DNA of 64,000 nt from Rhodobacter sp. (lineage in GTDB: Bacteria > Pseudomonadota > Alphaproteobacteria > Rhodobacterales > Rhodobacteraceae): positions 930,001 to 994,000 of the forward strand of contig JAIXUH010000002.1 in assembly GCA_027484145.1 (NCBI GenBank), read 5' to 3'. Both the position numbers and the translations under genes were made by a program. Shown in pieces: positions 8,513 through 17,514 of this stretch. The notes below the pieces were generated by a model that saw only the letters and a list, made by a program, of their open reading frames with translations, made no database searches and was not told where the DNA came from. The stretch's first letter is position 1; every line of letters begins with the position of its first letter.

Positions 8513-11082
8513 GACGCGCGCATGCGGCCCGCCATCTCGGTCAGGTCGCGGCTAAGGCCCGGCGTGGCAAGGATGCGCGACAACTCAGCGCGGATCAGAT
8601 CCTGCCGGTCGGCATCATAGCGGCGCCACGTCTCGAACGCGGTCGACATACGCGCGGCCGTTTGCGGGTTCAGCGGATCAAGCCGCAAGAGCCAGTCCGC
8701 GACCAGACGGTAGCCAAGGCCGCTGCCATCATGGAACCCCGCATGGTTGGCCGACAATGCCCCGATCACGCTGCGAAAGCGGTTCGGGTTTTTCCAGTCG
8801 AAATCGGGGTGTGCGGTCAGGGTGCGGGTCACATCAACCGCCCGCGCCGGGGCGGCCATACCGATCTGCACGGCAAACCACTTGTCCATCACGTTGCGGT
8901 CATGCCCCCAGCGTTTGGCAAAGCGGGCGAGTTGTTCCTGCCCCTGCCCGACATCCAAAAGGCAAACCAGCGCGCCCATTTCTTCGGTCATGTTGTCGGC
9001 CGCGGCAAAGGCCGCATCGGCGGCGGCGCCCCCGTCTACCCGCGACAGCAACGCAAGCGCCGCCATCCGCAGGGCGCGACGGCCTGCCGCGCGCGCATCG
9101 GGTGTAAAGGGGCCTGGTTCGGCCAGACCGCCAAACAGGCCGGTCAGCCCCTGTGACAGGCGGTTTGCAAGTGCATCGCCCATCTTGCGCCGGGCCGCAT
9201 GGATGCGGTCAGGGTCTGGCACATGGCCCGAGGCGAAAAGGGTTTGCGCCATGTCATCTTCGGACGGCAGGCGCAGCGCGAGGGCGCGAAAGGCCGGATC
9301 AAGGCTGTCATCAAAGGCCACGCGGGCCAAGGCATCCAGCCAGTCCGGGCCGGGCGTGGCATTGTCGGTGATCATCCGCGACAGCACATCCTTGGCCAAA
9401 GCGCGGCCAGCCTCCCACTTGTTGAAGGGGTCGGTGTCGTGGGCCAGAAGGAAGGCGCGTTGCTCCGAAGTGACCGCATGATCCAGCATCACGGGGGCGG
9501 AAAATCCCCGCAGCAGTGAGGGCACAGGCCGTGTGGCAAGGCCGTCAAATCGGAAACTCTGGCGTGCATCGATCATTTCCAGTACCGTGGTCGGCACCAT
9601 CTCATCGCCATTGGGGTTCAACAGGCCAACCGCAATCGGCAGCACCTTTGCGCCTTTGTTCGGCTGGTCGGGCGTGGCCGGGTTTTCCTGTTCGAAATGA
9701 AGGGTATAGACGCCGTCCTTCCAGTCATCTGTTACCTTCAGGCGCGGGGTGCCCGCTTCGGTATACCAGCGTTTGAATTGGGTCAGATCCCGGTTGCAGG
9801 CATCTTCGAACACCTTCAGCCAATCCTCAATGGTGGCGGCCTGCCCGTCGTGGCGGTCAAAATAGAGGTCAAGCGCGCGGGCATAGCCATCGTCGCCCAC
9901 GAGGCACTTGAGCATGCCAATCACCTCGGCGCCCTTTTCATAAATCGTGGCAGTGTAGAAGTTGTTGATTTCCTGATAGGAATCGGGCCGCACCGCATGG
10001 GCCAGCGGGCCCTGATCCTCGCGGAACTGGCGGGCGCGCAGCATCAGCACATCTTCGATCCGCTTTACCGCATGGCTGCGCATGTCCCCCGAAAACTGCT
10101 GATCGCGGAACACGGTCAGACCTTCCTTGAGGCACAGTTGAAACCAGTCGCGGCAGGTGATGCGGTTGCCAGTCCAGTTGTGGAAATACTCATGCGCGAT
10201 GATCGCCTCGATCCGGGCAAAATCATCATCGGTGGCGGTTTCGGGGCTGGCCAGCACGAATTTGGAGTTGAAGATGTTCAGCCCCTTGTTCTCCATCGCG
10301 CCCATGTTGAAATCATCGACGGCCACGATGTTGAAGACATCAAGGTCATACTCGCGCCCGTAAACCTGTTCATCCCACCGCATCGACCGGATCAGGCTGT
10401 CCATCGCATAGGCGCAGCGGTCCTGATCGCCGGGGCGGACCCAGATGTTCAGCGCGACCGCACGGCCCGACGCTGTGGTAAAGGGCGCGGAATGCGCCAC
10501 CAGATCGCCCGCCACCAGTGCGAAGAGGTAAGCAGGCTTGGGCCAGGGATCGTGCCATTCGGCCCAACCCGGACCCTGCCCCACCGGATTGCCGTTGGAC
10601 AGCAGCACCTGCAGATCGGCCTCCACCCGCACGCGGAACGGGGCCATCACATCGGGGCGGTCAGGGTAAAAGGTGATCTTGCGAAAGCCCTCGGCCTCGC
10701 ACTGGGTGCAATACATGCCGCGCGACATGTAAAGCCCCTCCAGCGCGGTGTTGGCATCGGGGGCAATCTCGACCTCGGTCTGCAACACAAAGGGGCCATC
10801 GGGCAGCGCATGGGCCGGCAGGGTCAGGCCGGTGGCATCGGGCGTGGCGTCAAGGGGTTTGCCGTCGATCATCAGCGACAACAGCCGCAACCCTTCGCCA
10901 TCCAGACGCAAGTCATGCCCGGCCCCCCGCGCGGGGTTCGGCGCAAGCTGCAGGCGGGCCAGCACGCGGGTGGCCATGGGTGACAGGCGAAACGTCAGGT
11001 CGACCTGCGCCACGATGTGGGTAAACGGCTGATAATCCGACAGATAAACGCTTTTATGCACATCAGGGGCGTTGGTTTGCAT
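8509..11082 (-). CDS. pepN: Aminopeptidase N (M1 family)
   Basis: An approximately 857-residue zinc metallopeptidase that removes N-terminal residues from peptides in the cytosol. The M1 hallmarks are present: the substrate-binding GAMEN (in DFNMGAMENKGLN) and zinc site HEYFHNW followed by the Glu ligand in LKEGLTVFRDQ. The C-terminal half matches the DUF3458 region of bacterial PepN. The first possible start is GTG at 11088; I prefer ATG at 11082 because GGGAAG lies 5 nt upstream of it. Size and domain order match E. coli PepN-type enzymes. Confidence 0.95.
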   Translation of the reverse strand: MQTNAPDVHKSVYLSDYQPFTHIVAQVDLTFRLSPMATRVLARLQLAPNPARGAGHDLRLDGEGLRLLSLMIDGKPLDATPDATGLTLPAHALPDGPFVLQTEVEIAPDANTALEGLYMSRGMYCTQCEAEGFRKITFYPDRPDVMAPFRVRVEADLQVLLSNGNPVGQGPGWAEWHDPWPKPAYLFALVAGDLVAHSAPFTTASGRAVALNIWVRPGDQDRCAYAMDSLIRSMRWDEQVYGREYDLDVFNIVAVDDFNMGAMENKGLNIFNSKFVLASPETATDDDFARIEAIIAHEYFHNWTGNRITCRDWFQLCLKEGLTVFRDQQFSGDMRSHAVKRIEDVLMLRARQFREDQGPLAHAVRPDSYQEINNFYTATIYEKGAEVIGMLKCLVGDDGYARALDLYFDRHDGQAATIEDWLKVFEDACNRDLTQFKRWYTEAGTPRLKVTDDWKDGVYTLHFEQENPATPDQPNKGAKVLPIAVGLLNPNGDEMVPTTVLEMIDARQSFRFDGLATRPVPSLLRGFSAPVMLDHAVTSEQRAFLLAHDTDPFNKWEAGRALAKDVLSRMITDNATPGPDWLDALARVAFDDSLDPAFRALALRLPSEDDMAQTLFASGHVPDPDRIHAARRKMGDALANRLSQGLTGLFGGLAEPGPFTPDARAAGRRALRMAALALLSRVDGGAAADAAFAAADNMTEEMGALVCLLDVGQGQEQLARFAKRWGHDRNVMDKWFAVQIGMAAPARAVDVTRTLTAHPDFDWKNPNRFRSVIGALSANHAGFHDGSGLGYRLVADWLLRLDPLNPQTAARMSTAFETWRRYDADRQDLIRAELSRILATPGLSRDLTEMAGRMRAS

Positions 11083-11218
11083 GTTCACTTCCCGTCCTGC
11101 GCTGCTGCTTCCAAGGCCTTAACCTAGTGTGCAAAGCCGCTGGCAGCAACACAGGACACCCGCGGCAACAGCAATCAGGGGTTTACGAATCTGAAAGCAT
11201 CGCTAGATCATATGTTCC

Positions 11219-12727
11219 ATGAATGTTCTTGTCTGGTTCAAACGCGATCTTCGCCCCCACGACCACGCCGCGCTGACCCGTGCAGCAGGGATGGGCCGGG
11301 TGTTGCCGCTTTATATCGTCGAGCCGGAGTTGTGGCAGCAGCCCGATGCGGCGGCACGGCACTGGGATTTTGTCGCCGAGTCGCTGGTGGCCTTGCGCGC
11401 CGATCTGGCGGCCCTTGGTGCGCCTTTGGTGGTGCGGGTGGGCGATGCGGTGCAGGTCCTGGACCGGTTGTGCCGCCAGAACGATATCCGCCACATCCTG
11501 AGCCATGAGGAGGTCGGCAACCTGTGGACCTTTGCCCGTGATCGCCGCGTGGGGGCATGGGCGCGGGCCAGCGGGATTGCGTGGGAGGAACTGCCGCAGT
11601 CGGGCGTGGTCAGGCGGTTGCAGGGGCGCAATGGCTGGGCACGGCAGCGCGACGCCTTTACCGCCGCCGACCAACTGCCTGCCCCCGGATTGCAGGCCAT
11701 TCACGGGATGGAACCGGGGGCAATTCCATCTGCGCGGGCGCTGCGCCTGACCGACGACCGCTGCCCGCACCGCCAGACGGGGGGGCGGGCACAGGGCCTG
11801 TTGCTGCTGGACAGTTTCCTGACCAAGCGGGGCGAGCCCTATCGCGCGGCGATGTCGTCGCCCGTTGGGGGCGAACGCGCCTGTTCGCGCCTGTCGCCGC
11901 ATCTGGCCTATGGCACGCTGTCGGGACGCGAGGTGGCGCAGGCCACAAGCTTGAGGTTGGCCGAACGCCCCGGCGGGCGATGGCCGGGGGCATTGGCCAG
12001 TTTTCAAAGCCGCCTCGCGTGGCGCGATCACTTCATGCAAAAGCTGGAGGATGAGCCGCAGATCGAACGGCGCAGCCTGCACCGTGCTGCCGATAACCTG
12101 CGCCCGCGCGACCCCGATGCCGAGCGGCTGGCGGCCTGGGCCACGGGGCAAACAGGGCTGCCCTTTGTCGATGCCTGCATGCGCTATCTGCAGGCCACGG
12201 GCTGGCTGAACTTTCGCATGCGGTCGATGGTGATGGCGACGGCCTCTTATCATCTTTGGCTCGACTGGCGGGCCACGGGGACGGTTCTGGCGCAGTTGTT
12301 CACCGATTATGAGCCGGGGATTCACTGGCCACAGGTGCAGATGCAGTCAGGCACCACCGGCATTAACACGCCGCGGATTTATAACCCGGTCAAGCAGGGC
12401 TTTGATCAGGACCCGACGGGTGTGTTTACCCGCCGCTGGGTGCCCGAACTGGCCGAGGTGCCGGATGTGTTCTTGCAAACCCCGTGGAAATGGGAGGGGG
12501 CGCATGGCTTTCTGGGTCGCCGCTACCCCGAACCGGTGGTGGACGTGGCCGCCAGTGCCCGCGCCGCGCGCGATGCGGTGTTTGGTCTGCGCAAAGAGGC
12601 CAACCGCACAGAAATTGACGAGATCATCGAACGGCATGCCAGTCGCGCCGACCCGCGCTTTGTGAACGACCGTAGCCCGCGCCGCCGCGTGCCGGCGCCG
12701 TCGGCGCAACTGACGTTGGACCTGTAG
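11219..12727 (+). CDS. Deoxyribodipyrimidine photolyase / cryptochrome family
   Basis: A 502-residue flavoprotein of the photolyase/cryptochrome family. The N-terminal photolyase alpha/beta domain starts NVLVWFKRDLRPHDHAAL. The C-terminal FAD-binding region includes GWLNFRMRSMVMATASYHLW, TDYEPGIHWPQVQMQSGTTG and RIYNPVKQGFDQDP. These suggest light-driven repair of UV pyrimidine dimers, or blue-light signalling; sequence reading alone does not separate the two. The GTTGIN variant of the flavin-pocket region differs from the class I EFAWRDFY/WxNGxQW style, so I do not assign a class symbol. A DUF2256 mini-gene follows 2 nt after the stop, a known companion arrangement for this family. Confidence 0.88.
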   Translation: MNVLVWFKRDLRPHDHAALTRAAGMGRVLPLYIVEPELWQQPDAAARHWDFVAESLVALRADLAALGAPLVVRVGDAVQVLDRLCRQNDIRHILSHEEVGNLWTFARDRRVGAWARASGIAWEELPQSGVVRRLQGRNGWARQRDAFTAADQLPAPGLQAIHGMEPGAIPSARALRLTDDRCPHRQTGGRAQGLLLLDSFLTKRGEPYRAAMSSPVGGERACSRLSPHLAYGTLSGREVAQATSLRLAERPGGRWPGALASFQSRLAWRDHFMQKLEDEPQIERRSLHRAADNLRPRDPDAERLAAWATGQTGLPFVDACMRYLQATGWLNFRMRSMVMATASYHLWLDWRATGTVLAQLFTDYEPGIHWPQVQMQSGTTGINTPRIYNPVKQGFDQDPTGVFTRRWVPELAEVPDVFLQTPWKWEGAHGFLGRRYPEPVVDVAASARAARDAVFGLRKEANRTEIDEIIERHASRADPRFVNDRSPRRRVPAPSAQLTLDL

Positions 12728-12729
12728 CC

Positions 12730-12879
12730 ATGGGCAAGATGGTCAAGAAGGGCGACCTGCCCACCAAGGTTTGCGCCACCTGCGGGCGACCTTTCACCTG
12801 GCGCAAGGCCTGGGCCAAGGTCTGGGACGAGGTGAAGTATTGCTCGGACCGCTGCCGGGGCACGCGCAAACAGACCTAG
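12730..12879 (+). CDS. DUF2256 zinc-ribbon-like mini-protein
   Basis: A 49-residue protein, easily missed because of its size. It carries two Cys pairs, CATCGRPF and YCSDRCRG, in the CxxC...CxxxC layout of the DUF2256 family, so a zinc ribbon is likely. The N-terminus is basic (MGKMVKKGDLP). The ATG is 2 nt after the photolyase stop, implying translational coupling. DUF2256 genes are frequently found next to cryptochrome/photolyase genes; the molecular role is unknown. I infer it accompanies the photolyase. Confidence 0.85.
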   Translation: MGKMVKKGDLPTKVCATCGRPFTWRKAWAKVWDEVKYCSDRCRGTRKQT

Positions 12880-12939
12880 GGGGCGCTGCCCCCCGGTCCC
12901 TGCGGGCCCTTCCCCCCGGGATATTTGGAGAAGGGGAAG
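12878..12939. repeat. Intergenic hairpin module with CCCCCGGGATATTTGG tail (copy A)
   Basis: After the DUF2256 stop comes GGGG..CCCC, then a GGTCCCTGCGGGCC hairpin, then a tail CCCCCGGGATATTTGG-AGAAGGGGAAG (12913-12939). The same layout recurs at 23101-23166. The remaining 170 nt up to 13107 contain no gene I can support. Confidence 0.65.
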
Positions 12940-13107
12940 CGCCAGGCGTGGCGCAAGTCTGGCGCGGTGGAGGCCAAGCGACCGAAGGGTCAGCCTTGGG
13001 GCACGGGCCGCGCCGCGCGATGCTGGCCTGCTTGCAAAAGATGCAGGCGGCGATTCGGGGGCCGGTCCGGTGCGGACCTTCGGGGCCTGAGAGCGCGCAC
13101 CGCCTGC

Positions 13108-13578
13108 CTAGTCGACACCGATGAAGGCAGCCAGTTTGCCAAGTGTCTGCAGGCCGAGTTCCACTGCGCCAAAACCCTTGGCCTCGTCGTATTCGCGGGC
13201 GGTTGCGAAGACCATGCAGAGCGTGAGCCGGGTTTGTGGGCCAAGGTCGGTGAAAATGGCCGAGGCATCGGCATGTTTGGGGCCGTTTTCGCCCCAATGC
13301 AGCGTGTAATCGAGGCGCTGTTCCGGCGTCACCCGCGTGTAGCGATGGTGATTGGGAAAGACCGTGCCATCGGGGGCGATCATGTCGAACACCCATTCCC
13401 CGCCTTCGCGCAGATCAATGCGCGTGGTGCGGCAAGTGAACCCGTCCGGCCCCCACCACAGGGGCAGGGTCAGCGGATTCATCCACGCGCCCCAGACCAC
13501 GGCGACGGGCGCCCGGATCACGCGTTCGATGATCATCGTCCGGTCGGCCGCAGCCTCGCCTTGCGGACCCCCGGTCAT
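13108..13578 (-). CDS. SRPBCC / AHSA1-domain protein (second of pair)
   Basis: A 156-residue protein of the Activator-of-Hsp90-ATPase-homologue (AHSA1, START-like) family. Typical features are IERVIRAPVAVVWGAWMNPL near the N-terminus, LPLWWGPDGFTC, and the GGEWVFDMIAPDGT strand. In bacteria these domains bind hydrophobic ligands, and many are encoded with an ArsR regulator; actual ligands are generally unknown. It overlaps the upstream AHSA1 gene by 4 nt, and both lie downstream of the ArsR gene, forming a three-gene operon. No truncation is seen. Confidence 0.85.
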   Translation of the reverse strand: MTGGPQGEAAADRTMIIERVIRAPVAVVWGAWMNPLTLPLWWGPDGFTCRTTRIDLREGGEWVFDMIAPDGTVFPNHHRYTRVTPEQRLDYTLHWGENGPKHADASAIFTDLGPQTRLTLCMVFATAREYDEAKGFGAVELGLQTLGKLAAFIGVD

Positions 13579-14054
13579 GCCAGCCCCAAGGCATAGTCTT
13601 CAAGCTGCGTGGCCACGGTGCCCCAGCCATCGTAAAAGCCCATATCGCGGTGGTTCTTTGCCGCCTCTGCCGTGCGGTGGCGGACGACAGCGGTGTAGAG
13701 GGTGCGACCCTGACCAAGATCGTCGAAGGTGATGATCGCGGTCATGAAGGGTTCGGGCGATGGTTTCCAGCCCTCGGTGTAGGTGTCGGTAAAGACCAGC
13801 TTTTCCTGCGGGACCACCTCCAGATAAACGCCCTTGTTTTCCATTTCATGGCCATCAACGTCAAATGTGGTGTTGCAGGCCCCACCGGGACGCACGTCCA
13901 GATGGCAGGCGACCACTTTGTGTGGCCGGGGAACAAACCACTGCACCAGATGTTCGGGCTGCGTCCAGCAGGCCCACAGAACATCGCGCGGGGCGCGGAT
14001 TTCGCGGGTCAGGACAAGATCGAGGTCTGGATCAAGATCGGGGTCATGGGCCAT
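13575..14054 (-). CDS. SRPBCC / AHSA1-domain protein (first of pair)
   Basis: A 159-residue AHSA1/START-like protein with LTREIRAPRDVLWACWTQPEHLVQWFVP, CHLDVRPGGACNT and a C-terminal YDGWGTVATQLEDYA helix. It is related to, but clearly diverged from, its neighbour at 13108-13578, pointing to an old duplication. The start ATG lies inside the last codons of the ArsR gene (11-nt overlap), so translation is likely coupled. Regulation by that ArsR repressor is inferred from gene order and from the palindrome at 14383-14398. The ligand is unknown. Confidence 0.87.
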   Translation of the reverse strand: MAHDPDLDPDLDLVLTREIRAPRDVLWACWTQPEHLVQWFVPRPHKVVACHLDVRPGGACNTTFDVDGHEMENKGVYLEVVPQEKLVFTDTYTEGWKPSPEPFMTAIITFDDLGQGRTLYTAVVRHRTAEAAKNHRDMGFYDGWGTVATQLEDYALGLA

Positions 14055-14391
14055 TCTGGCGGTCCTTCATCAGGGTCATTACATAGGTCTCAAGCCGGTC
14101 GGTCCGCGCCTCCCACTGCGCGCGCTGGTCGGCCAGCCAGTCCGCAGTGGCGGCCAGCGTGTCCGGGCGAGCCCGGCACAGGCGGGTGCGGCCCTGCTTT
14201 TCGGTGATGATCAGTTGCGCCGCCTCCAGCACCGAGAGGTGGCGCAGGATGGTTGGCAGGGCCATGCCGGTGGGGCGGGCCAGTTCGCTGACCGGGACAG
14301 CACCCGGTCCGATGCGGGCCAGCATGCCGCGCCGGGTGGGGTCAGAGAGGGCCTGAAAGATCAGGTCAAGGTCAGGATCATGTTTAGCCAT
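14044..14391 (-). CDS. ArsR/SmtB family transcriptional regulator
   Basis: About 115 residues with an ArsR winged helix: IFQALSDPTRRGMLARI, VSELARPTGMALPTILRHLSVLE (recognition helix) and LIITEKQGRTRLC (wing). The metal-binding ELCVCDL-type motif is absent, so this is the SdpR-like, non-metal group usually paired with AHSA1 proteins. I place the start at MAKHDPDLDL (14391); an in-frame ATG at 14412 is possible. The chosen ATG falls in a perfect 16-bp palindrome (14383-14398), which is therefore the likely autoregulatory operator. It is the first gene of the ArsR-AHSA1-AHSA1 operon. Confidence 0.87.
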   Translation of the reverse strand: MAKHDPDLDLIFQALSDPTRRGMLARIGPGAVPVSELARPTGMALPTILRHLSVLEAAQLIITEKQGRTRLCRARPDTLAATADWLADQRAQWEARTDRLETYVMTLMKDRQNGP

Positions 14392-14398
14392 ATGGCTA
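14383..14398. promoter_or_regulatory. Perfect palindrome TTAGCCATATGGCTAA, candidate ArsR operator
   Basis: A 16-bp perfect palindrome is centred on the ATG of the ArsR gene. ArsR-family dimers bind such short AT-containing palindromes. Its position over the start codon suggests autorepression, either by blocking transcription of a very short leader or from just inside the gene if translation starts at 14412. Confidence 0.65.
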
Positions 14399-14579
14399 AG
14401 TAAACGCGCCATGCGCGGCGGTGCAATCGGAATATGCGTGGCACGGGCAAATTCTTCGGGGATTTCTGAAAGTGTCATGCTGTGACGCAGCAAATACCCT
14501 GCAGGCTCATGTTGCCGCCGCAGCAATTTATCCCTACCCCTTAGGCTTGGCGCGGAAGCCACAAAGGATGATGACACCA

Positions 14580-16736
14580 ATGCGGATCACAAAGAGCGGG
14601 CTGAGCGTCGACAGCGGGTTGGTGACGTTCATCGAGACGGCGGCCCTTCCGGGCACGGGTGTCAGCCCGGCCGACTTCTGGGGTGGTCTGGCGGCGGCGG
14701 TGGCCGAATTGATGCCGCAAAACCGCGCTTTGCTGGCCACGCGCGATCAGATGCAGGCACGGATTGATGCGTGGCATGTCGCACGGCAGGGCAAGCCGCA
14801 GGATCGGGACGCTTACATGGCCTTTCTGCGCGAGATTGGCTATCTGGTGCCGGAGGGGCCGGATTTCGCCATCAGCACACCGCCCACCGACCCCGAAATT
14901 GCCGATGTGCCGGGGCCGCAACTGGTGGTGCCTGTGATGAACGCCCGCTATGCGCTGAACGCGGCCAATGCGCGGTGGGGCAGCCTTTATGATGCGCTCT
15001 ATGGCACGGATGCCTTGGGTGACATGCCGCAGGGCAAGGGGTTTGACCCGGGCCGCGGCGCGCGGGTCATCGCTTGGGGGCGCGCGCATCTGGATGCGGT
15101 GGCACCGCTGGCGGGGGCAAGCTGGGCGGATGCCGTGGCGCTGCAGGTGAGGGGCGGCGCGTTCCATGTGACCACGGCCAATGGCATCACCCATCTGGCC
15201 GATCCGCGCCAATTTGCCGGATATCTGCAGAATGATTTGGGCGAATTGCAGGTTCTGCTGCGGGTGAACCATCTGCTGATCGAAATCATCGTGGACCGGA
15301 GCACCCCGATCGGGGCTGCGGACCGCGCTGGAATTTCGCAGATCTGGGTGGAATCCGCCCTGTCGGCGATCATGGACTGCGAAGATTCCGTGGCGGCGGT
15401 TGATGCCGAGGACAAGGTTCTGGCCTATGCCAACTGGCTGGGCCTGATGCGCGGTGACCTGTCAGAGCAGGTGGAAAAATCCGGCAAGGTGCTGACGCGG
15501 CGCCTGAATCCTGATGTGGTCTATTCCGCGCCGGATGGGTCTGACCTGACGGTGAAGTGTCGCGCGCTGATGCTGGTGCGCAATGTGGGCCATCTGATGA
15601 CGACGCCCGCCATTCTGGATGCCGACGGGCAAGAGGTGGGCGAAGGGCTGATGGATGGCTTTGTCACCACCTTGTGCGCGATGCATGATCTGAAAAAGAC
15701 CGATGGCGCGCGCAACTCGGTCACCGGGTCGGTCTATGTGGTCAAGCCAAAGATGCATGGCCCTGATGAGGTAGCTTTCGCCTGCACCATCTTTGACCGG
15801 GTGGAACAGGTGCTGGGCCTGCCACGCTGCACCGTGAAACTGGGCATCATGGATGAAGAACGCCGCACCAGCGTGAACCTGAAGGAGTGTATCCGCGCGG
15901 CCAAGGACCGGGTGGCGTTCATCAACACCGGGTTCCTTGATCGCACGGGCGACGAGATCCATACCAGCATGAACGCGGGGCCCATGGTGCGGAAGGGCGA
16001 CATGAAGGCCGCGGCGTGGATCGCTGCCTATGAAGATCGCAATGTGGACATCGGCCTTGCCTGCGGATTGCGCGGGCGGGCGCAGATTGGCAAGGGTATG
16101 TGGGCGGCACCGGACCGGATGGCCGAGATGCTGGCGGTCAAGATCGTGCATCCGATGGCAGGGGCAAATTGCGCTTGGGTGCCCTCTCCCACGGCGGCCA
16201 CGTTGCACGCCACGCATTACCACCGGGTTGACGTTCTGGCCCGGCAAGAGGCGATTGCGCAAGGCGGCGCGCGCGGGACATTGGCGGCGCTGCTGACCCT
16301 TCCGCTGGCCGAAGGCGTGAACTGGTCGGATGACGATATCCGGCAAGAGGTGGAAAACAACGCCCAAGGCATTCTGGGCTATGTGGTGCGGTGGGTGGAT
16401 CAAGGTATCGGCTGCTCGAAAGTGCCCGATATTCATGACGTTGCCCTGATGGAGGATCGCGCCACCTGCCGGATCAGCGCGCAGGCCTTGGCGAACTGGC
16501 TGCATCATGGCGTTGTGACCGAAGCACAGGTGATGACCGCCATGCAGAAAATGGCGGCGGTGGTGGACCGGCAAAACGCTGATGATCCGGCCTATCAACC
16601 GATGGCGCCCGAGTTTGACGGCGTGGCGTTTCGGGCGGCCTGTGATCTGGTCTTCCGGGGCCGCGAACAGCCCTCGGGCTATACGGAACCCGTGCTGCAT
16701 GCGCGGCGTCTGGAAAAGAAGGCGGGCGCGAAATGA
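14580..16736 (+). CDS. glcB: Malate synthase G
   Basis: An approximately 718-residue enzyme condensing glyoxylate with acetyl-CoA to malate, used in the glyoxylate cycle and in glycolate assimilation. Length matches the large G isoform. Recognisable stretches are [36 protein letters not shown] and the [16 protein letters not shown]-like segment [16 protein letters not shown]; the active-site region [13 protein letters not shown] follows. I take the ATG at 14580 ([13 protein letters not shown]), matching the family N-terminus, over two ATGs 9-12 nt upstream. The glcG-like gene overlaps its stop by 4 nt, so they form an operon. Confidence 0.95.
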   Translation: MRITKSGLSVDSGLVTFIETAALPGTGVSPADFWGGLAAAVAELMPQNRALLATRDQMQARIDAWHVARQGKPQDRDAYMAFLREIGYLVPEGPDFAISTPPTDPEIADVPGPQLVVPVMNARYALNAANARWGSLYDALYGTDALGDMPQGKGFDPGRGARVIAWGRAHLDAVAPLAGASWADAVALQVRGGAFHVTTANGITHLADPRQFAGYLQNDLGELQVLLRVNHLLIEIIVDRSTPIGAADRAGISQIWVESALSAIMDCEDSVAAVDAEDKVLAYANWLGLMRGDLSEQVEKSGKVLTRRLNPDVVYSAPDGSDLTVKCRALMLVRNVGHLMTTPAILDADGQEVGEGLMDGFVTTLCAMHDLKKTDGARNSVTGSVYVVKPKMHGPDEVAFACTIFDRVEQVLGLPRCTVKLGIMDEERRTSVNLKECIRAAKDRVAFINTGFLDRTGDEIHTSMNAGPMVRKGDMKAAAWIAAYEDRNVDIGLACGLRGRAQIGKGMWAAPDRMAEMLAVKIVHPMAGANCAWVPSPTAATLHATHYHRVDVLARQEAIAQGGARGTLAALLTLPLAEGVNWSDDDIRQEVENNAQGILGYVVRWVDQGIGCSKVPDIHDVALMEDRATCRISAQALANWLHHGVVTEAQVMTAMQKMAAVVDRQNADDPAYQPMAPEFDGVAFRAACDLVFRGREQPSGYTEPVLHARRLEKKAGAK

Positions 16737-17158
16737 CACTGACACTGGCTGCAGCGCGGCAGATCATCACCACGACACTGGCAGCCGGGCGAGCGGCGGG
16801 GCTGAAGCCCCTTGCCGTGCTGGTGGTTGATTCGGGCGGGCATCCCATCGCCTTTGACCGCGAGGATGGCGCGCCTGCGGGCCGCTTTGCCATTGCCCAT
16901 GGCAAGGCCAATGCCTGCATCATGCTGGGCGCACCGGGCAGCAACCTGCAGGCCGCCGCCGCGTCGGACGGTGCGTTTTTCGGTGCATTGACAGGGGCTT
17001 ATGGCGGAACGTTCCTGCCGCGCAAGGGGGGCGTGCTGATCCGCGATGCGGCGGGCCAGATCATCGGCGCCATCGGTGTGACCGGCGATACGGCCGACAA
17101 TGACATGGCCGTTGGCATGGCCGCGATCGAGGCGGCAGGCTTCACCGCCGAAGGTTAA
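16733..17158 (+). CDS. glcG: GlcG/HbpS family heme-degrading-domain protein
   Basis: A 141-residue GlcG/HbpS-family protein. The motifs [22 protein letters not shown] and [26 protein letters not shown] are typical. GlcG is regularly encoded with glycolate-utilisation genes and malate synthase; the family has a heme-binding or heme-degrading fold, but GlcG's own activity is unproven. There is no signal peptide, so it is cytosolic. It overlaps glcB by 4 nt (ATGA), so it is cotranscribed and translationally coupled. No glcDEF genes lie in the window. Confidence 0.87.
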   Translation: MTLTLAAARQIITTTLAAGRAAGLKPLAVLVVDSGGHPIAFDREDGAPAGRFAIAHGKANACIMLGAPGSNLQAAAASDGAFFGALTGAYGGTFLPRKGGVLIRDAAGQIIGAIGVTGDTADNDMAVGMAAIEAAGFTAEG

Positions 17159-17406
17159 GCGATATCCAGCGCGATGGCATGCACCCGCGTGTTGATATCG
17201 CCCAAGGCCGCATGGACGGCACGGTGGCGCGCGACCCGCGACATGGGCTGAAATGCCACAGCCCTGATGACAATGCGGAAATGGCTTTCCCCGGTGCCGT
17301 CATCGCCGGAATGTCCTGCATGCTTGTAGCTTTCGTTGACTATTTCCAGCGTGTCGGGGGAAAAGGCCGCGGTTAGCCGTGTCTCGATTTCGTCCTTCAC
17401 AGGCAT
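17155..17406 (-). CDS. bolA: BolA family protein
   Basis: An 83-residue BolA-fold protein, with ESYKHAGHSGD and SHFRIVIRAVAFQPMSRVARHRAVHAAL as the class signature. BolA proteins pair with monothiol glutaredoxins in iron-sulfur handling, and some regulate transcription. Two ATGs are in frame; I use the second (MPVKDEIETR), because GGGAG lies at a better distance. The gene is divergent from the J-domain gene, which is the usual Rhodobacteraceae arrangement, and its 3' end overlaps glcG by 4 nt. Confidence 0.92.
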   Translation of the reverse strand: MPVKDEIETRLTAAFSPDTLEIVNESYKHAGHSGDDGTGESHFRIVIRAVAFQPMSRVARHRAVHAALGDINTRVHAIALDIA

Positions 17407-17514
17407 TTTTCCCATCTCCCTCTTCTATCTGCCGCTCAAACCCCTAAACTGTAGCGCCCGAGTCGAGAAGCCGCGTCAGCCCTGTCTGACGCCATGCCAT
17501 GTGAAAGTCGCGCG

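Noticed and set aside
11183-12325. 380-residue minus-strand open frame opposite the photolyase gene
   Set aside because: It is the antisense shadow of a clearly recognisable gene in GC-rich DNA and resembles no protein family.
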